NCBI GenBank assembly: GCA_035356615.1
Contig: DAOQSN010000004.1
Coordinates: 62,001-126,000 of the forward strand
DNA: 64,000 nt
From: JAKQDH01 sp029558835
Lineage (GTDB): Bacteria; Planctomycetota; Phycisphaerae; UBA1845
Direction of reading: 5' to 3'
Shown: piece after piece, positions 17,271 through 25,961 of the stretch
Layout of the letters: the number at the start of each line of letters is the position of its first letter
Numbering within the stretch: position 1 is the first letter of the stretch
Notes under the pieces: generated by a model
Databases searched by the model: none
The model's input: the letters and a program-made list of their open reading frames with translations, nothing else
Told to the model about the DNA's origin: nothing
Position numbers and translations under genes: made by a program

Positions 17271-17669
17271 CTACGCCGGCGCGGCCGCCACCTTGCTCTC
17301 CACGTAGTTGATGATCGTGTTGACGGTGAACAGGTCGGGCATCTTGGAGACGAGTGGTTCGGCCTCAAACTTGGCGAAGTCCGCATGGGGCATGGACGCC
17401 TTGAGCTCGGCGAGGCCGGCGGCCGTCAGCCGGTCACCCGCCACATAGTCCGGGTTGCTCAACAGCCCGTCCGGGAACAGCTCGCCCTTGGGAATCTTGA
17501 TCGAGAAGGCCTTCTCCAGTCGGAACACGATGTCAAGGAAGTCAATGCTCTCTGCTCCCAGGTCACCTTGGAGGGTTGCCTCCAGCGTCACCTCGTCTGT
17601 GTCAACTCCGAGCGCGTCGCTGAGCACTTCCTGCACCTGCTTGAACACCTCGTCCCGGCTTGGCGCCAT
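17271..17669 (-). CDS. Acyl carrier protein, long form
   Basis: The 132-residue ACP carries the phosphopantetheine Ser in GDLGAESIDFLDIVFRLE (family motif DSL replaced by ESI). Helices before and after match ACPs, but a C-terminal part of about 50 residues (FPDGLLSNPDYVAGDRLT and later DLFTVNTIINYVESK) makes it longer than the usual 77-80 residues. The ATG at 17669 has GGAGG about ten bases upstream; longer in-frame extensions lack ACP features. It sits between the two dehydratase genes, so it is probably the dedicated carrier of this cluster rather than the housekeeping AcpP. Confidence 0.88.
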   Translation of the reverse strand: MAPSRDEVFKQVQEVLSDALGVDTDEVTLEATLQGDLGAESIDFLDIVFRLEKAFSIKIPKGELFPDGLLSNPDYVAGDRLTAAGLAELKASMPHADFAKFEAEPLVSKMPDLFTVNTIINYVESKVAAAPA

Positions 17670-17748
17670 TTGCGTTAACCTCCTCGCTCCACAGGCAGGA
17701 CGCAACCCGCCGCTTACACCAACATCGTTCCAGCCAGCCGGCCCCGAC

Positions 17749-18216
17749 TCACTTCCGAAGGGCCGCGAACCGTTCCCGCGCGGCTTGGCGTAGCTTGCGA
17801 TCCGCCGAGTCCGGCCCGCCATCACGCTCCGCCAGCGAAAAGTGGCGCAATCCGAAGCGCCCTTTCACCACCTCGGCGCCCCCGCAGGAGCCGACGCCGG
17901 CGAAATCGCTCTCCGCAGCAGCCAGACGGCTGCACGTAACCTCGACGCGGAGGACGTCACCCGGCCTCACGAAGCTCCTGTATGTAACGTTCTTCGCCTC
18001 ACGGAGCAAGACCACACTAGGGGCGAAGTCGAGTCCATCCCAAACCAGACAGGTGGCCGCCTCGACCAGCGCCTCGAGCATCATGACGCCGGGAAGCACG
18101 GGAAACGTGGGGAAGTGGTCCGCGAGGTACTCCTCCGCCAGCGTGACCGCCTTGACGGCCACGATGCGCTGGCCGGCGGTGAACTCAACGATCCTGTCCA
18201 ACAGGCAGAACTTCAT
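17749..18216 (-). CDS. FabZ-like 3-hydroxyacyl-ACP dehydratase (second hotdog protein)
   Basis: The 155-residue hotdog protein contains HFPTFPVLPGVMMLEALVEA, with His and Glu at the FabZ catalytic positions. Its N-terminus, MKFCLLDRIVEFTAGQRIVA, is typical of planctomycete FabZ-like proteins. It differs clearly from the other hotdog protein in the cluster, so the two may act on different chain lengths or form a heteromer. It is the first gene of the acyl cluster; the upstream gap of about 200 bases holds a palindromic repeat and no promoter I could identify. The start at 18216 is chosen on family alignment. Confidence 0.85.
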   Translation of the reverse strand: MKFCLLDRIVEFTAGQRIVAVKAVTLAEEYLADHFPTFPVLPGVMMLEALVEAATCLVWDGLDFAPSVVLLREAKNVTYRSFVRPGDVLRVEVTCSRLAAAESDFAGVGSCGGAEVVKGRFGLRHFSLAERDGGPDSADRKLRQAARERFAALRK

Positions 18217-18344
18217 GATCCCACCGCCAAGCCGGGCTTCGCACAATAGGGCGGCCGCGGTGCCGACCGTGCCCCGGGCCGCAACGCGGTTCAACCCGTG
18301 CCCGTCACAGGTGAGCCCAGGCACCCGTCGAGCGCACGACAGGT

Positions 18345-18377
18345 ACGCTTACCCGCAACCGCCGTGGCAGGAAAGCG
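18345..18377. repeat. Degenerate copy of a palindromic intergenic repeat
   Basis: GCTTACCCGC-ACCGC-GT-GC-GG-AAAGC here resembles the perfect palindrome inside the element at 28880-29014 (28942-28978), with several mismatches. It lies between the rpsA-like stop and the dehydratase start. Confidence 0.45.
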
Positions 18378-18412
18378 CGTCACCTCCAACGCCCGAGCGA
18401 GTTGGAATGCGA

Positions 18413-19960
18413 TTACTGTGCTGCCTCGCCCCAGTCCCACGCCAGCCCCCCGCGCAGGGGCTTCTTCCGCTTCTTCGTTTGCTTGGCCGAAGGTCGGTGC
18501 ATGTCCTCGGCCGGCATTTCCGCCACCTCGGCCGACTCACGGGCAGCACGCAGCGACAGCGAAATCCGCCGATTCCCGGCGTCAACGCCGAGTACCCGGA
18601 CGGTAACCTCTTGGCCGGCCTGCACAACTTCCTCACACGAGCGCACTCGTTGGTCGGACATTTCCGAGATGTGCACCAGCCCCTCAACACCCGGTACCAG
18701 CTCCACAAATGCGCCGAAGTCGGCCAGGCGCGTCACTTTGCCCGTCACCAGTGAATGGGGCGAGAAGCTCTCCAGGATACCAGACCAGGGGTCGGGCTGC
18801 GCCTGCTTCATGCTCAGGGCAATTCGGCGCTTCGCCTCTTCCACGCGAATGACCACGGCGTCTACCATGTCACCAGGGGTCACCACCTCGCCTGGGCGGG
18901 CCACGCGCGACCAGGAAAGCTCGCTGATGGGCACCAGCCCCTCCACACCTTGTTCCAGTTCCGCGAACACGCCGAAGTCCGCCAGTCGGGTGGCCCTGAC
19001 CTTCAACTGGGTGCCGACCGGGTAGCGCGTCTCTATCCCAATCCAGGGGTCCGGCTGGGCCTGCTTGAAACCGAGCGAAATCCGGTTTCGCTTGCGGTCA
19101 ATCTTGAGAACCTTGACCTCAACTTCCTGGCCAGGCTGGAGGACATCCGTCACTTTCGCCACTGGGGACCAAGCCAGGTCGGAAATGTGAATCAGCCCGT
19201 CCACGCCACCCAAGTCAACGAAAGCACCGAAGTCAGTGATGTTGCCTACCTTACCCTTGCGGGTCTGACCAACCTCGAGCTCGGTGAGGAGCTTCTCGCG
19301 GCTCTCAACCAACTGGCGTTCGAGAAGCCGGCGCCGGCTCAGCAGAACGCTACGATGGCGCCGGTCAACCTCGATGACCTCGCACTGGACCACCTGGTTG
19401 AGCAGCACGGAGATGTCCTTCATGGGAATCACGTCGCACTGCGACGCCGGCATGAAGGCCCGAATGCCCTTCAGGTCGACCTCCAGGCCGCCCTTGTTCA
19501 ACCCGGTGACCCTCCCCTCGACCAGATTTCCGATGGCCAGGGTGGTCCAGGCCGCCCGCCGTGCCTGCCCCTTGCGGGCAACATTGAGCAGGCCGGAATC
19601 CGCGTCATACCCCTCGACGACGACATCGACCCGGCGCCCGATGTCGATGGTTTCCTTCTTCCCAAACTGGCTGCGGGCGAGAGCGCCCTGCAGTTTCGTG
19701 CCCAGGTCGAGGAAGACCTCGTCATCCGTCACGCCGACGACCGTCGCGGTCACTTCCGTCCCTGGTTCGACTTGCTCGGGTAGAGTCCCGCTTCTCGCGG
19801 AGACGGGCACGTCGCCGCTGAGCAAAGCGAGCTCAGCGGGGGACATAGCGGCCATGGCCTCCGCCACTTCGCGCTCGACGTCGGGCGCGGGCTCGGGCAG
19901 GGGACTCTGCTCGGACGGCATTGGGGCCGAGCGGTCGATCGATTCCGGTTCGTGACTCAT
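18413..19960 (-). CDS. rpsA: Ribosomal protein S1 homologue with S1 RNA-binding repeats
   Basis: The 515-residue protein is built from about five S1 domains. The later ones are plain, e.g. GKVGNITDFGAFVDLGGVDG with HISDLAW, and VTRLADFGAFVELVPGVEG with HISEMSD. The N-terminal 60 residues are acidic and Pro-rich, and the tail is Lys/Arg-rich (KQTKKRKKPLRGG). S1 in proteobacteria has six domains and about 557 residues; five-domain forms are normal in other phyla. It promotes mRNA binding to the 30S subunit. The ATG at 19960 has GAAGG upstream. It is on the same strand as the acyl cluster but separated by a 196-base gap. Confidence 0.88.
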   Translation of the reverse strand: MSHEPESIDRSAPMPSEQSPLPEPAPDVEREVAEAMAAMSPAELALLSGDVPVSARSGTLPEQVEPGTEVTATVVGVTDDEVFLDLGTKLQGALARSQFGKKETIDIGRRVDVVVEGYDADSGLLNVARKGQARRAAWTTLAIGNLVEGRVTGLNKGGLEVDLKGIRAFMPASQCDVIPMKDISVLLNQVVQCEVIEVDRRHRSVLLSRRRLLERQLVESREKLLTELEVGQTRKGKVGNITDFGAFVDLGGVDGLIHISDLAWSPVAKVTDVLQPGQEVEVKVLKIDRKRNRISLGFKQAQPDPWIGIETRYPVGTQLKVRATRLADFGVFAELEQGVEGLVPISELSWSRVARPGEVVTPGDMVDAVVIRVEEAKRRIALSMKQAQPDPWSGILESFSPHSLVTGKVTRLADFGAFVELVPGVEGLVHISEMSDQRVRSCEEVVQAGQEVTVRVLGVDAGNRRISLSLRAARESAEVAEMPAEDMHRPSAKQTKKRKKPLRGGLAWDWGEAAQ

Positions 19961-20391
19961 GACTTAACCTTCAACCAAACTCATCCGGGATTCAAGGTGA
20001 GGACCGGGCAGCGCCGTCCACCGGCGCTCGGCGATCCGCACCGAGCCGGCACGTAAGGGTAAGCGATCCAAAGTGATGTGCAGACAACTTGACCATCAAC
20101 GGAAAAACGCGGGTAAGCGGGTTCCTTTCTCGGGAACAAAGCCGCTTGTACCGTCCTCCCGACCGCAAGTCAAGGCCGATTGCCGGGCCTAGGGGCGGCC
20201 AATTTCCCAGGCGGGCCCGACGGGGGCCCAAATCGGCTCCGCTGGTCTGTATCGGCTTGCCACTGTGCCCGTTCCGGTCGATAGAATCGGTAGCGGGCGG
20301 GTTACGCCCGAGCCGTTGGCAACCCAGGGGTTGCCGGGTCCGTTGCTCCGATGAGACTGGGCGGGCGGTGGGCCCGCTGAGGACCGATGTT
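19961..20391. other. Divergent intergenic region between rpsA and the GH15 gene
   Basis: This holds the upstream regions of both divergent genes. On the plus strand a possible promoter lies at 20257-20287. I see no further gene. Confidence 0.45.
20257..20287 (+). promoter_or_regulatory. Possible promoter of the GH15 gene
   Basis: TTGCCA at 20257-20262 and TAGAAT at 20282-20287 are separated by 19 bases, longer than ideal. The GATAGAAT form resembles the -10 boxes before other genes in the window. It is 105 bases before the start codon. Confidence 0.35.
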
Positions 20392-22338
20392 ATGTACCAA
20401 CCTACGGCCGCGACCGGCAACTCACGCTGTCTGGTCACCTTGGGTGCCAGCGGCGAGGTCATGGGGTTCTTCTATCCCAGACTGGATTTCGCCCAGAACG
20501 TGCGAGAGGGGATGTTCGGGGTGTACGTGCGCTCGGGCTCGGGGGGGCGTTTCGAGTGGTGTTTTGGGGAAGCCTGGGACCGTCGCCAGCACTTCCAGCC
20601 GGGCACGAACATCATCGTAACTGAACTGCGGCACCGGTCGTTGGGCATTCGCGTTAGGGTGAGCGACTTGGTGCCGCCGGGTGAGCAGGCGCTGGTCCGA
20701 AACTTCGAGGTCCAACGCGAGGGCGGCGCGGGGGAGGTTGTTCTTTATCAGTACTTTAATCTTGCGCCTGCTGACGTTGACCGCCGGAATGCGGTGCAGT
20801 GGCTTCCGGACCGGCGCATCGTTGTGCAGCAGTTCCGGGATGTGGTGCTGGCGGTCGGGGCGTCGCAGCCGTTTGAGATTGCGTGCGGAACGGTCGAGCG
20901 GGGCGGGCACTCCCACGTGAAGAGGGGGATGCAGGCGGGGGTGGTCCGGGGCTCGGACCAGTGCATGGGGAACGTGGAGTTTGCGACGGCCTTCGAGGTC
21001 GGAGGGGCCTCCAGTTGGGAGGGGACGCTGGTTCTGGCGGGTGGTCGGTCGCGGCCGGCCGCCTGCAACTCGGTGGCCCGGCTACGGGACTCGTCGGTCG
21101 CGGACCTCAAGGAGGCTGCGGCTCAGCGCAGCACCGGGATTTTGCAGCGTGTGCCGCGCTGCGGCGTGGATGAGCTGCGCGGTGCCTACGAGCGGGCGGT
21201 GTTGTCGCTGATGGACCTGTTTGACACGACGGAGGGGACGTTCCTGGCAGCACCGGAGTGCGATCCGTTCTACGCGTATTCGGGTGGATACGGGTACTGC
21301 TGGCCGCGCGACGCTGCGGTGAGCGCCCTGACGGTGGCGCGGCTGGGCTTCCGCGGCATGGCGGAGCGCTTCTTCGACTGGTGCGCGCACGCCCAGTTGG
21401 ACGACGGGCACTGGTACCAGCGGTACTGGACGGACGGGCTGGAGGCGCCGGCGTGGTGCGTGCGTCACAACGAGATTCAGCTCGACCAGACGTGCGCGGT
21501 GTTGCATGCGGCAGCCCTGTTCGGGCAGAGCCCCGGGCCTGCCCAGCGACAGTGGATCGAGCGTTTCGCACCGGTGGCGAGGCGCGCGGCGGCGGCCATC
21601 GTCGCCCACATCGACGAGTCGGGTCTGCACAAGCAGGCGGCGGACCTGTGGGAGTGCTCGTATGGCTCGTTTGCGTACACGAACGCCGGCGTGATTGCCG
21701 CCCTGCGCGAAGGGGCACGCACGTTCGGGCTTGAGGTGCCGGACCTGGAGCGGCTGCGCGGGGTGCTGATCGAGCGCCTGTACCTGCCTGACAAGCAGCG
21801 TTGGGCGCGGCGGATCGCCCCGGAGGGATACCGCGATGAGACGATGGACTCCTCCGCGTTGGGCTTGATTGAGCCGTGGGACGTGCTGAACCCGGCGGAT
21901 CCGGAGCTGCGCGAGATGGCGGTCCAGACGGTGGAGTCGATTGACCGCATCCTGGGCGTCGATATGCCGCAGGGACGGTTGATCCTGCGCTTCGAACATG
22001 AGACCTACATGGGTGGCGCGCCGGGCTGCGTGAATACCCTGTGGCTGGCGCAATGCCGGCTGCGATTGGCACAGGTTGCAACGGGGGCGGAGCGCACGCT
22101 GCAGGTCGAGTTGGCGCGCCGGCTGATCGGCGCGGCCCTGGCGTGTGCCAACCCAACGGGTCAACTGCCGGAGTTGGTTCCCCGCAACATCGGTCAATCC
22201 TACTGGGCCGCTCCGCACGGCTGGGCGAGCAGCCTGTTCATCCAGTGCGTGCTCATGCTTAGTGAATTGCCGGAGTTCCACCGCGAGCCGCAACGGCAGT
22301 CCGCGCGGACGGAAGTCCCGGCGACGCCGACGGTGTAG
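20392..22338 (+). CDS. Glycoside hydrolase family 15 (glucoamylase-like) protein
   Basis: The 648-residue protein has an N-terminal beta-sandwich (about 1-270) and an (alpha/alpha)6 catalytic barrel. Barrel motifs are YCWPRDAAVSALTVARLGF, WYQRYWTDGLEAPAWC and RHNEIQLDQT. The general acid Glu is in ADLWECSYGSFAYTNAG. The general base is probably the Glu of GQLPELVPRNIG, near the end. The family releases glucose or trehalose-like units from alpha-glucans. No signal peptide is seen, so it probably acts in the cytoplasm on stored glucan or trehalose. I start at the ATG at 20392, which has GAGGA upstream; the 101 residues before it lack family character. Confidence 0.88.
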   Translation: MYQPTAATGNSRCLVTLGASGEVMGFFYPRLDFAQNVREGMFGVYVRSGSGGRFEWCFGEAWDRRQHFQPGTNIIVTELRHRSLGIRVRVSDLVPPGEQALVRNFEVQREGGAGEVVLYQYFNLAPADVDRRNAVQWLPDRRIVVQQFRDVVLAVGASQPFEIACGTVERGGHSHVKRGMQAGVVRGSDQCMGNVEFATAFEVGGASSWEGTLVLAGGRSRPAACNSVARLRDSSVADLKEAAAQRSTGILQRVPRCGVDELRGAYERAVLSLMDLFDTTEGTFLAAPECDPFYAYSGGYGYCWPRDAAVSALTVARLGFRGMAERFFDWCAHAQLDDGHWYQRYWTDGLEAPAWCVRHNEIQLDQTCAVLHAAALFGQSPGPAQRQWIERFAPVARRAAAAIVAHIDESGLHKQAADLWECSYGSFAYTNAGVIAALREGARTFGLEVPDLERLRGVLIERLYLPDKQRWARRIAPEGYRDETMDSSALGLIEPWDVLNPADPELREMAVQTVESIDRILGVDMPQGRLILRFEHETYMGGAPGCVNTLWLAQCRLRLAQVATGAERTLQVELARRLIGAALACANPTGQLPELVPRNIGQSYWAAPHGWASSLFIQCVLMLSELPEFHREPQRQSARTEVPATPTV

Positions 22339-22464
22339 CCACGCCGATCTGAGCGCCTCGGCACGTGCCCGCACGGCCCCGCACGCGCGTCGCTTCTCCG
22401 GCGCTGGGGGGCAAGCGTGCTGGTACCCCCTCGGGCGCATTTGCCTCCACAACCCTCACCCCTG

Positions 22465-22489
22465 CCCCTCTCCCTGCGAAGGAGAGGGG
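22465..22489. repeat. CCCCTCTCC/GGAGAGGGG palindrome
   Basis: A perfect 9-bp stem with a 7-base loop lies after the GH15 gene, in the context ACCCTCACCCCTGCCCCTCTCC. The same half-sites occur at 24263-24274 and 24370-24386, where they are split by the MITE-like element. It may also serve as a weak terminator. Confidence 0.55.
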
Positions 22490-22634
22490 TCGTATGCCGC
22501 ATGCCCGCCGCAGAGCCGTGGGAGTTGCGCTGAGGGCTGGCCCGCGCACGCGACACGGGAGAGAATGCCCGGATGTGCAGCTTCCGCGGGCGGCGGCGAA
22601 CCCGCGTCCGGCCCGCGACACCTGGGATCACAGC

Positions 22635-24098
22635 ATGCGGGTGCCGCCTGTCATCGTGTGGTTTCGCCTGGATCTGCGTGTCGCGGACCACGCCGGGTTG
22701 GTGGCCGCGGCTGCCACCCATGCGCCGGTGCTGCCGGTGTATGTGTGGGCTCCGCAGGACGAGGGCGACTGGGCGCCTGGGTCGGCCGCCAGGTGGTGGC
22801 TGCATCACTCGCTGCGGCGGCTTGATGGACAACTGCGCTCACTGGGCTCGCGGCTGCTGGTCCGGGCGGGGCGGGCGGCCGGGGTGCTGGCGACGCTCGC
22901 GCGGGAGAGCCGCGCCGGCGCGCTGTTCTTCCATCGACGGATCGAACCCGACCTGATCCGCCAGGAGACCGCCGTCCAGCGGGCTCTCGCAGACCTTGGG
23001 GTGGCTGTCCACGGTCTGCACGACGCCACGCTCTTCCTGCCGGAGGAACTGCGTACGCGTGGCGGAGAAGCGTATCGCGTGTACACGCCGTTCTGGCGCG
23101 CGTGTCGAGCACGGCGCGAGCCGGCGGCTCCCCTGCGCACACCCTCCAGCCTTACGGCGCCGCGGCAGTGGCCCCACTCCTTGACGATCGATGCTCTTGG
23201 TCTGCTGCCGCGCGTGGACTGGACGGCCGGTCTGGCCGAGGCCTGGCAGCCCGGTGCAGAGGGTGCGCGGCGTCGCCTGCGCGGCTTCCTGCGCGGTGCG
23301 GCGCGGCACTACGCTACCGGCCGTGAGCAGCCGGGCCAGGCGGGAACGTCGCGTCTGTCTCCTCACTTGCATTTCGGGGAGGTCAGTGTTCGGACAGTAT
23401 GGCACGCCGTGCGCAAGCGAGGCCGGCTTTCGGCGAAACCCGGCGCAGGTCAGCACTTGGACGCGTACCTGCGGCAACTTGGCTGGCGCGAGTTTGCTTA
23501 TCACCTGCTGTACCACTTCCCGCACACCACGAGTGAACCGCTGCGGACGGAGTTCACGAGATTCCCCTGGACGGCCGACCCGAGAAGACTGCGGGCGTGG
23601 CAGCGTGGAGAGACAGGCTACCCACTAGTGGATGCCGGCCTGCGCGAGCTGTGGCACACGGGCTGGATGCACAACCGTGCCCGCATGGTGGTCGCGTCGT
23701 TCCTGGTCAAGCACCTGCTGATCTCGTGGCAGGAAGGGGCCCGGTGGTTCTGGGACACGCTGGTGGACGCCGACCTGGCGAACAACACGCTGGGCTGGCA
23801 GTGGGCCGCCGGGTGCGGAGCGGACGCGGCCCCATATTTCCGCATCTTCAACCCGGTCACGCAGAGCGAACGCTTCGACCCGCAGGCGGATTACCTGCGC
23901 CGGTGGCTACCGGAGTTGGCGAGGTTACCTGACGGGTGGATTCACAGTCCCTGGGCGGCCCCGGTGGACGTGCTCCGGAACGCAGGGGTGCGCATGGGGG
24001 AGACGCATCCCGCGCCGCTGGTGGAGCACAACGACGCGCGGCGCCGTGCCCTGGCTGCCTGGCGCAGGCTGCGGGACGGCACGCGTCGCACGCGGTAA
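22635..24098 (+). CDS. phrB: Deoxyribodipyrimidine photolyase
   Basis: The 487-residue flavoprotein repairs cyclobutane pyrimidine dimers using blue light. The N-terminal photolyase alpha/beta domain starts VIVWFRLDLRVADHAGL. The C-terminal FAD domain carries TSRLSPHLHFGEVS, the YPLVDAGLRELWHTGWMHNR box, LGWQWAAGCGADAAPYF and RIFNPVTQSERFDP, all class I CPD photolyase signatures. I start at the ATG at 22635; the 90 residues before it are not photolyase-like. It follows GH15 after 296 bases that include a palindrome and is probably transcribed separately. The length is normal. Confidence 0.92.
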   Translation: MRVPPVIVWFRLDLRVADHAGLVAAAATHAPVLPVYVWAPQDEGDWAPGSAARWWLHHSLRRLDGQLRSLGSRLLVRAGRAAGVLATLARESRAGALFFHRRIEPDLIRQETAVQRALADLGVAVHGLHDATLFLPEELRTRGGEAYRVYTPFWRACRARREPAAPLRTPSSLTAPRQWPHSLTIDALGLLPRVDWTAGLAEAWQPGAEGARRRLRGFLRGAARHYATGREQPGQAGTSRLSPHLHFGEVSVRTVWHAVRKRGRLSAKPGAGQHLDAYLRQLGWREFAYHLLYHFPHTTSEPLRTEFTRFPWTADPRRLRAWQRGETGYPLVDAGLRELWHTGWMHNRARMVVASFLVKHLLISWQEGARWFWDTLVDADLANNTLGWQWAAGCGADAAPYFRIFNPVTQSERFDPQADYLRRWLPELARLPDGWIHSPWAAPVDVLRNAGVRMGETHPAPLVEHNDARRRALAAWRRLRDGTRRTR

Positions 24099-24564
24099 GC
24101 CGAACCGTGGGGCGAAAGCCGGCCCCTGGACCGGGCTTGATGGCGTGCCATCAGGATGACATAGCCGTCTGACCGGTTACACGGCGGCCGGGCGTGTTTA
24201 GCGTCCGCCACGTTGGGGGCGCGCAGCTTTGTGGAACCCGGAAGCGCAGTCGCCTATGCTGCCCTCTCCCCGCGCAGGTGTATAGCGTCTTTGGCGTTGT
24301 GGGTGCCGCCGCCCATGCCCACCCCCGCCTGCGGCGGGTGAGGGCATGGCACCCACGCTAAACACGTACCTCCCCGCGGGAGAGGGGTTCAGGCACCGCG
24401 GCCCGGGCTTGCTTGCGGCGGATGAGGGTGTGGAACCGACGGTGAGCGCGGGTGCGCCAACGCGCGTCACCGACACCAGGAATCGTCCGGTCCCTGATCC
24501 CGACCTGCGTCGGGACGGTTCAGATCGCCGGAGATGAATGGCGTACGACAACCTCACTAGGCCT
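24099..24564. other. Convergent intergenic region with repeats
   Basis: This gap lies between the convergent photolyase and PEGA lipoprotein genes. It holds the MITE-like element at 24275-24369, the split CCCTCTCCC palindrome around it, and an intact palindrome CCCGACCTGCGTCGGG at 24510-24525. I see no gene. Confidence 0.6.
24275..24369 (+). mobile_element. MITE-like palindromic element, copy A
   Basis: The 95-base unit has near-terminal inverted repeats GTGTATAGCGT (24278-24288) and ACGCTAAACAC (24355-24365), 10 of 11 matching, and a long internal palindrome from GTGGGTGCC at 24299 to GGCACCCAC at 24356. It is flanked by the direct repeat CTCCCCGCG (24266-24274 and 24370-24378). Removing one repeat and the unit restores a CCCTCTCCCCGCGGGAGAGGG palindrome. 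A second, inverted copy is at 28880-29014. It contains no open frame. Confidence 0.7.
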
Positions 24565-25107
24565 TCACTCCGGCTTTTCAGCCCCGAACTGCGTGCCGAT
24601 CTGGAGGGCGTCGCGGCGGGCCTGCTCGCCGCGTTCGATCAGTTCTTCGTGCGTGGGGGGCTCCCAAGGTTCGAGCACGAAGTGGGCGGCGCGGGCGTCG
24701 ACGATCTCGCCCGGCCAGAGGACTTCCGTGAAGAAGTCGACGGGGATGAGCTGATACCAGGGCGGGTCCAGCTTCAGGCTTGTATGCAGCGTCTGATACC
24801 CCTCCTTGCGAATGACGACGTCGTAGTCACCGTACCAGAGGAAGTGGGTGGTCAGCTTGGTCCGGCCGACCTCCTGGTCGTTGAGGTATATCAGGGCTTG
24901 CGGCGGCTCCGTCGTGATCGTGAGTGTCCGGCGCACGCAACCGGGAAGGACGACGGTCACAAGGGCAAGCAGCAGCACAACGCATGCGCGCCCGAATGGG
25001 CGCACGTCTGCAGGTGCCGCTGGCGTTGAGGCCTGTCCGCTCCCTGACGGTCGTGGTTCGGATCGGTCGGGTCGAGAAGCCTGCGGTGACTGCGATTGCG
25101 TGTTCAT
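24565..25107 (-). CDS. PEGA-domain lipoprotein
   Basis: The 180-residue protein has a polar Ser/Pro-rich N-terminus of about 40 residues, a hydrophobic stretch and a lipobox-like LPGC, so it should be a lipoprotein with an unusually long n-region. A PEGA domain follows (RTLTITTEPPQALIYLNDQE, then VGRTKLTTHFLWYGDYDVVI and KEGYQT). PEGA modules are found on surface proteins and are thought to bind cell-envelope components. The ATG at 25107 has GGAGG at good spacing and overlaps the upstream phosphoesterase stop (ATGA), so the two are translationally coupled. An internal start closer to the helix is possible. Confidence 0.75.
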   Translation of the reverse strand: MNTQSQSPQASRPDRSEPRPSGSGQASTPAAPADVRPFGRACVVLLLALVTVVLPGCVRRTLTITTEPPQALIYLNDQEVGRTKLTTHFLWYGDYDVVIRKEGYQTLHTSLKLDPPWYQLIPVDFFTEVLWPGEIVDARAAHFVLEPWEPPTHEELIERGEQARRDALQIGTQFGAEKPE

Positions 25108-25586
25108 ACTGCCTCCAGTTCGATGATCCGGGCGGACGGTCCGGCCGTGTCCAGCACGGCCACGGTGCAGCGCTCGGTCACCCAGCCGCAACACTCGCCG
25201 GGGTTGACAAACAACCGCCCGTCTTCCGTGCGGGCGACGGGCTCGTGGGTGTGCCCGGTGACGATGATCCGAGCCCGTGCGACCCAGTCCGCCTTACACC
25301 AGTCCAGGTAATGGTGCACGAGAATTGCGGTGCCGTCCAACTCGATGAACAGCGGGCCGTCGGCCAGCGTGGGATGCACCTCCCGCAGCCCCCGTCGTTC
25401 GCCGTCATTGTTCCCGAACGTTGCGTAGACCGGCCCGCCGAAGGTCAGCACGCGCTTCAGGGCAAACGGGGCGACGAAGTCCCCGGGGTGAATGAGAACC
25501 GCCACGCCCTCCCGACGGAAGCAAGCGATGGCCGCGTCGATCATCGGCAGGCGGTCGTGTGTGTCGGAAAGGACACCGATCAGCAT
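25104..25586 (-). CDS. YfcE/MJ0936-type metallophosphoesterase
   Basis: The 160-residue protein shows all the calcineurin-like motifs of the small phosphodiesterase family: LIGVLSDTHDR, IHPGDF, FGNNDGE, a lone His in LVHHYLD, and TGHTHEP then NPGECCGW. These bind two metal ions. Members hydrolyse phosphodiesters, often bis-p-nitrophenyl phosphate in vitro; the physiological substrate is not known. The start at 25586 matches the family N-terminus. The stop overlaps the lipoprotein start by four bases. Confidence 0.88.
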   Translation of the reverse strand: MLIGVLSDTHDRLPMIDAAIACFRREGVAVLIHPGDFVAPFALKRVLTFGGPVYATFGNNDGERRGLREVHPTLADGPLFIELDGTAILVHHYLDWCKADWVARARIIVTGHTHEPVARTEDGRLFVNPGECCGWVTERCTVAVLDTAGPSARIIELEAV

Positions 25587-25961
25587 GGGCAGTCGTCCTG
25601 GGAGCGGTAGGCAGTCTTCTACCCGCACGGCCGTCGGCTGTCACGGACGCCGAGACCTAACGAGGTGGCGATAGAGAAGTAGGATTTTCCTTGACTCGGC
25701 GGCAGCGGGGCGGGTAACGTGCCAGATTGCCGGGGAGATTCACAACGCTGGTCAAAACGGAGCGGGTGTCAGGGCTGCCTGCTGCGGCTACAGGTCCAGG
25801 GTTCACTGCCGGGTCCGGCCGATCTGTGGCCGAAGTGGGACAAACAGCGGCCCGGCTCGCCTGCGTACAGGGTGCGTAGGTCATCCGGCCGGCGCGGGCT
25901 CTCAGGCGTCACGGTAGGGCGCCCGCAGGCAAGGCAGGTCACGAGCTGAAGGGAGACGACT

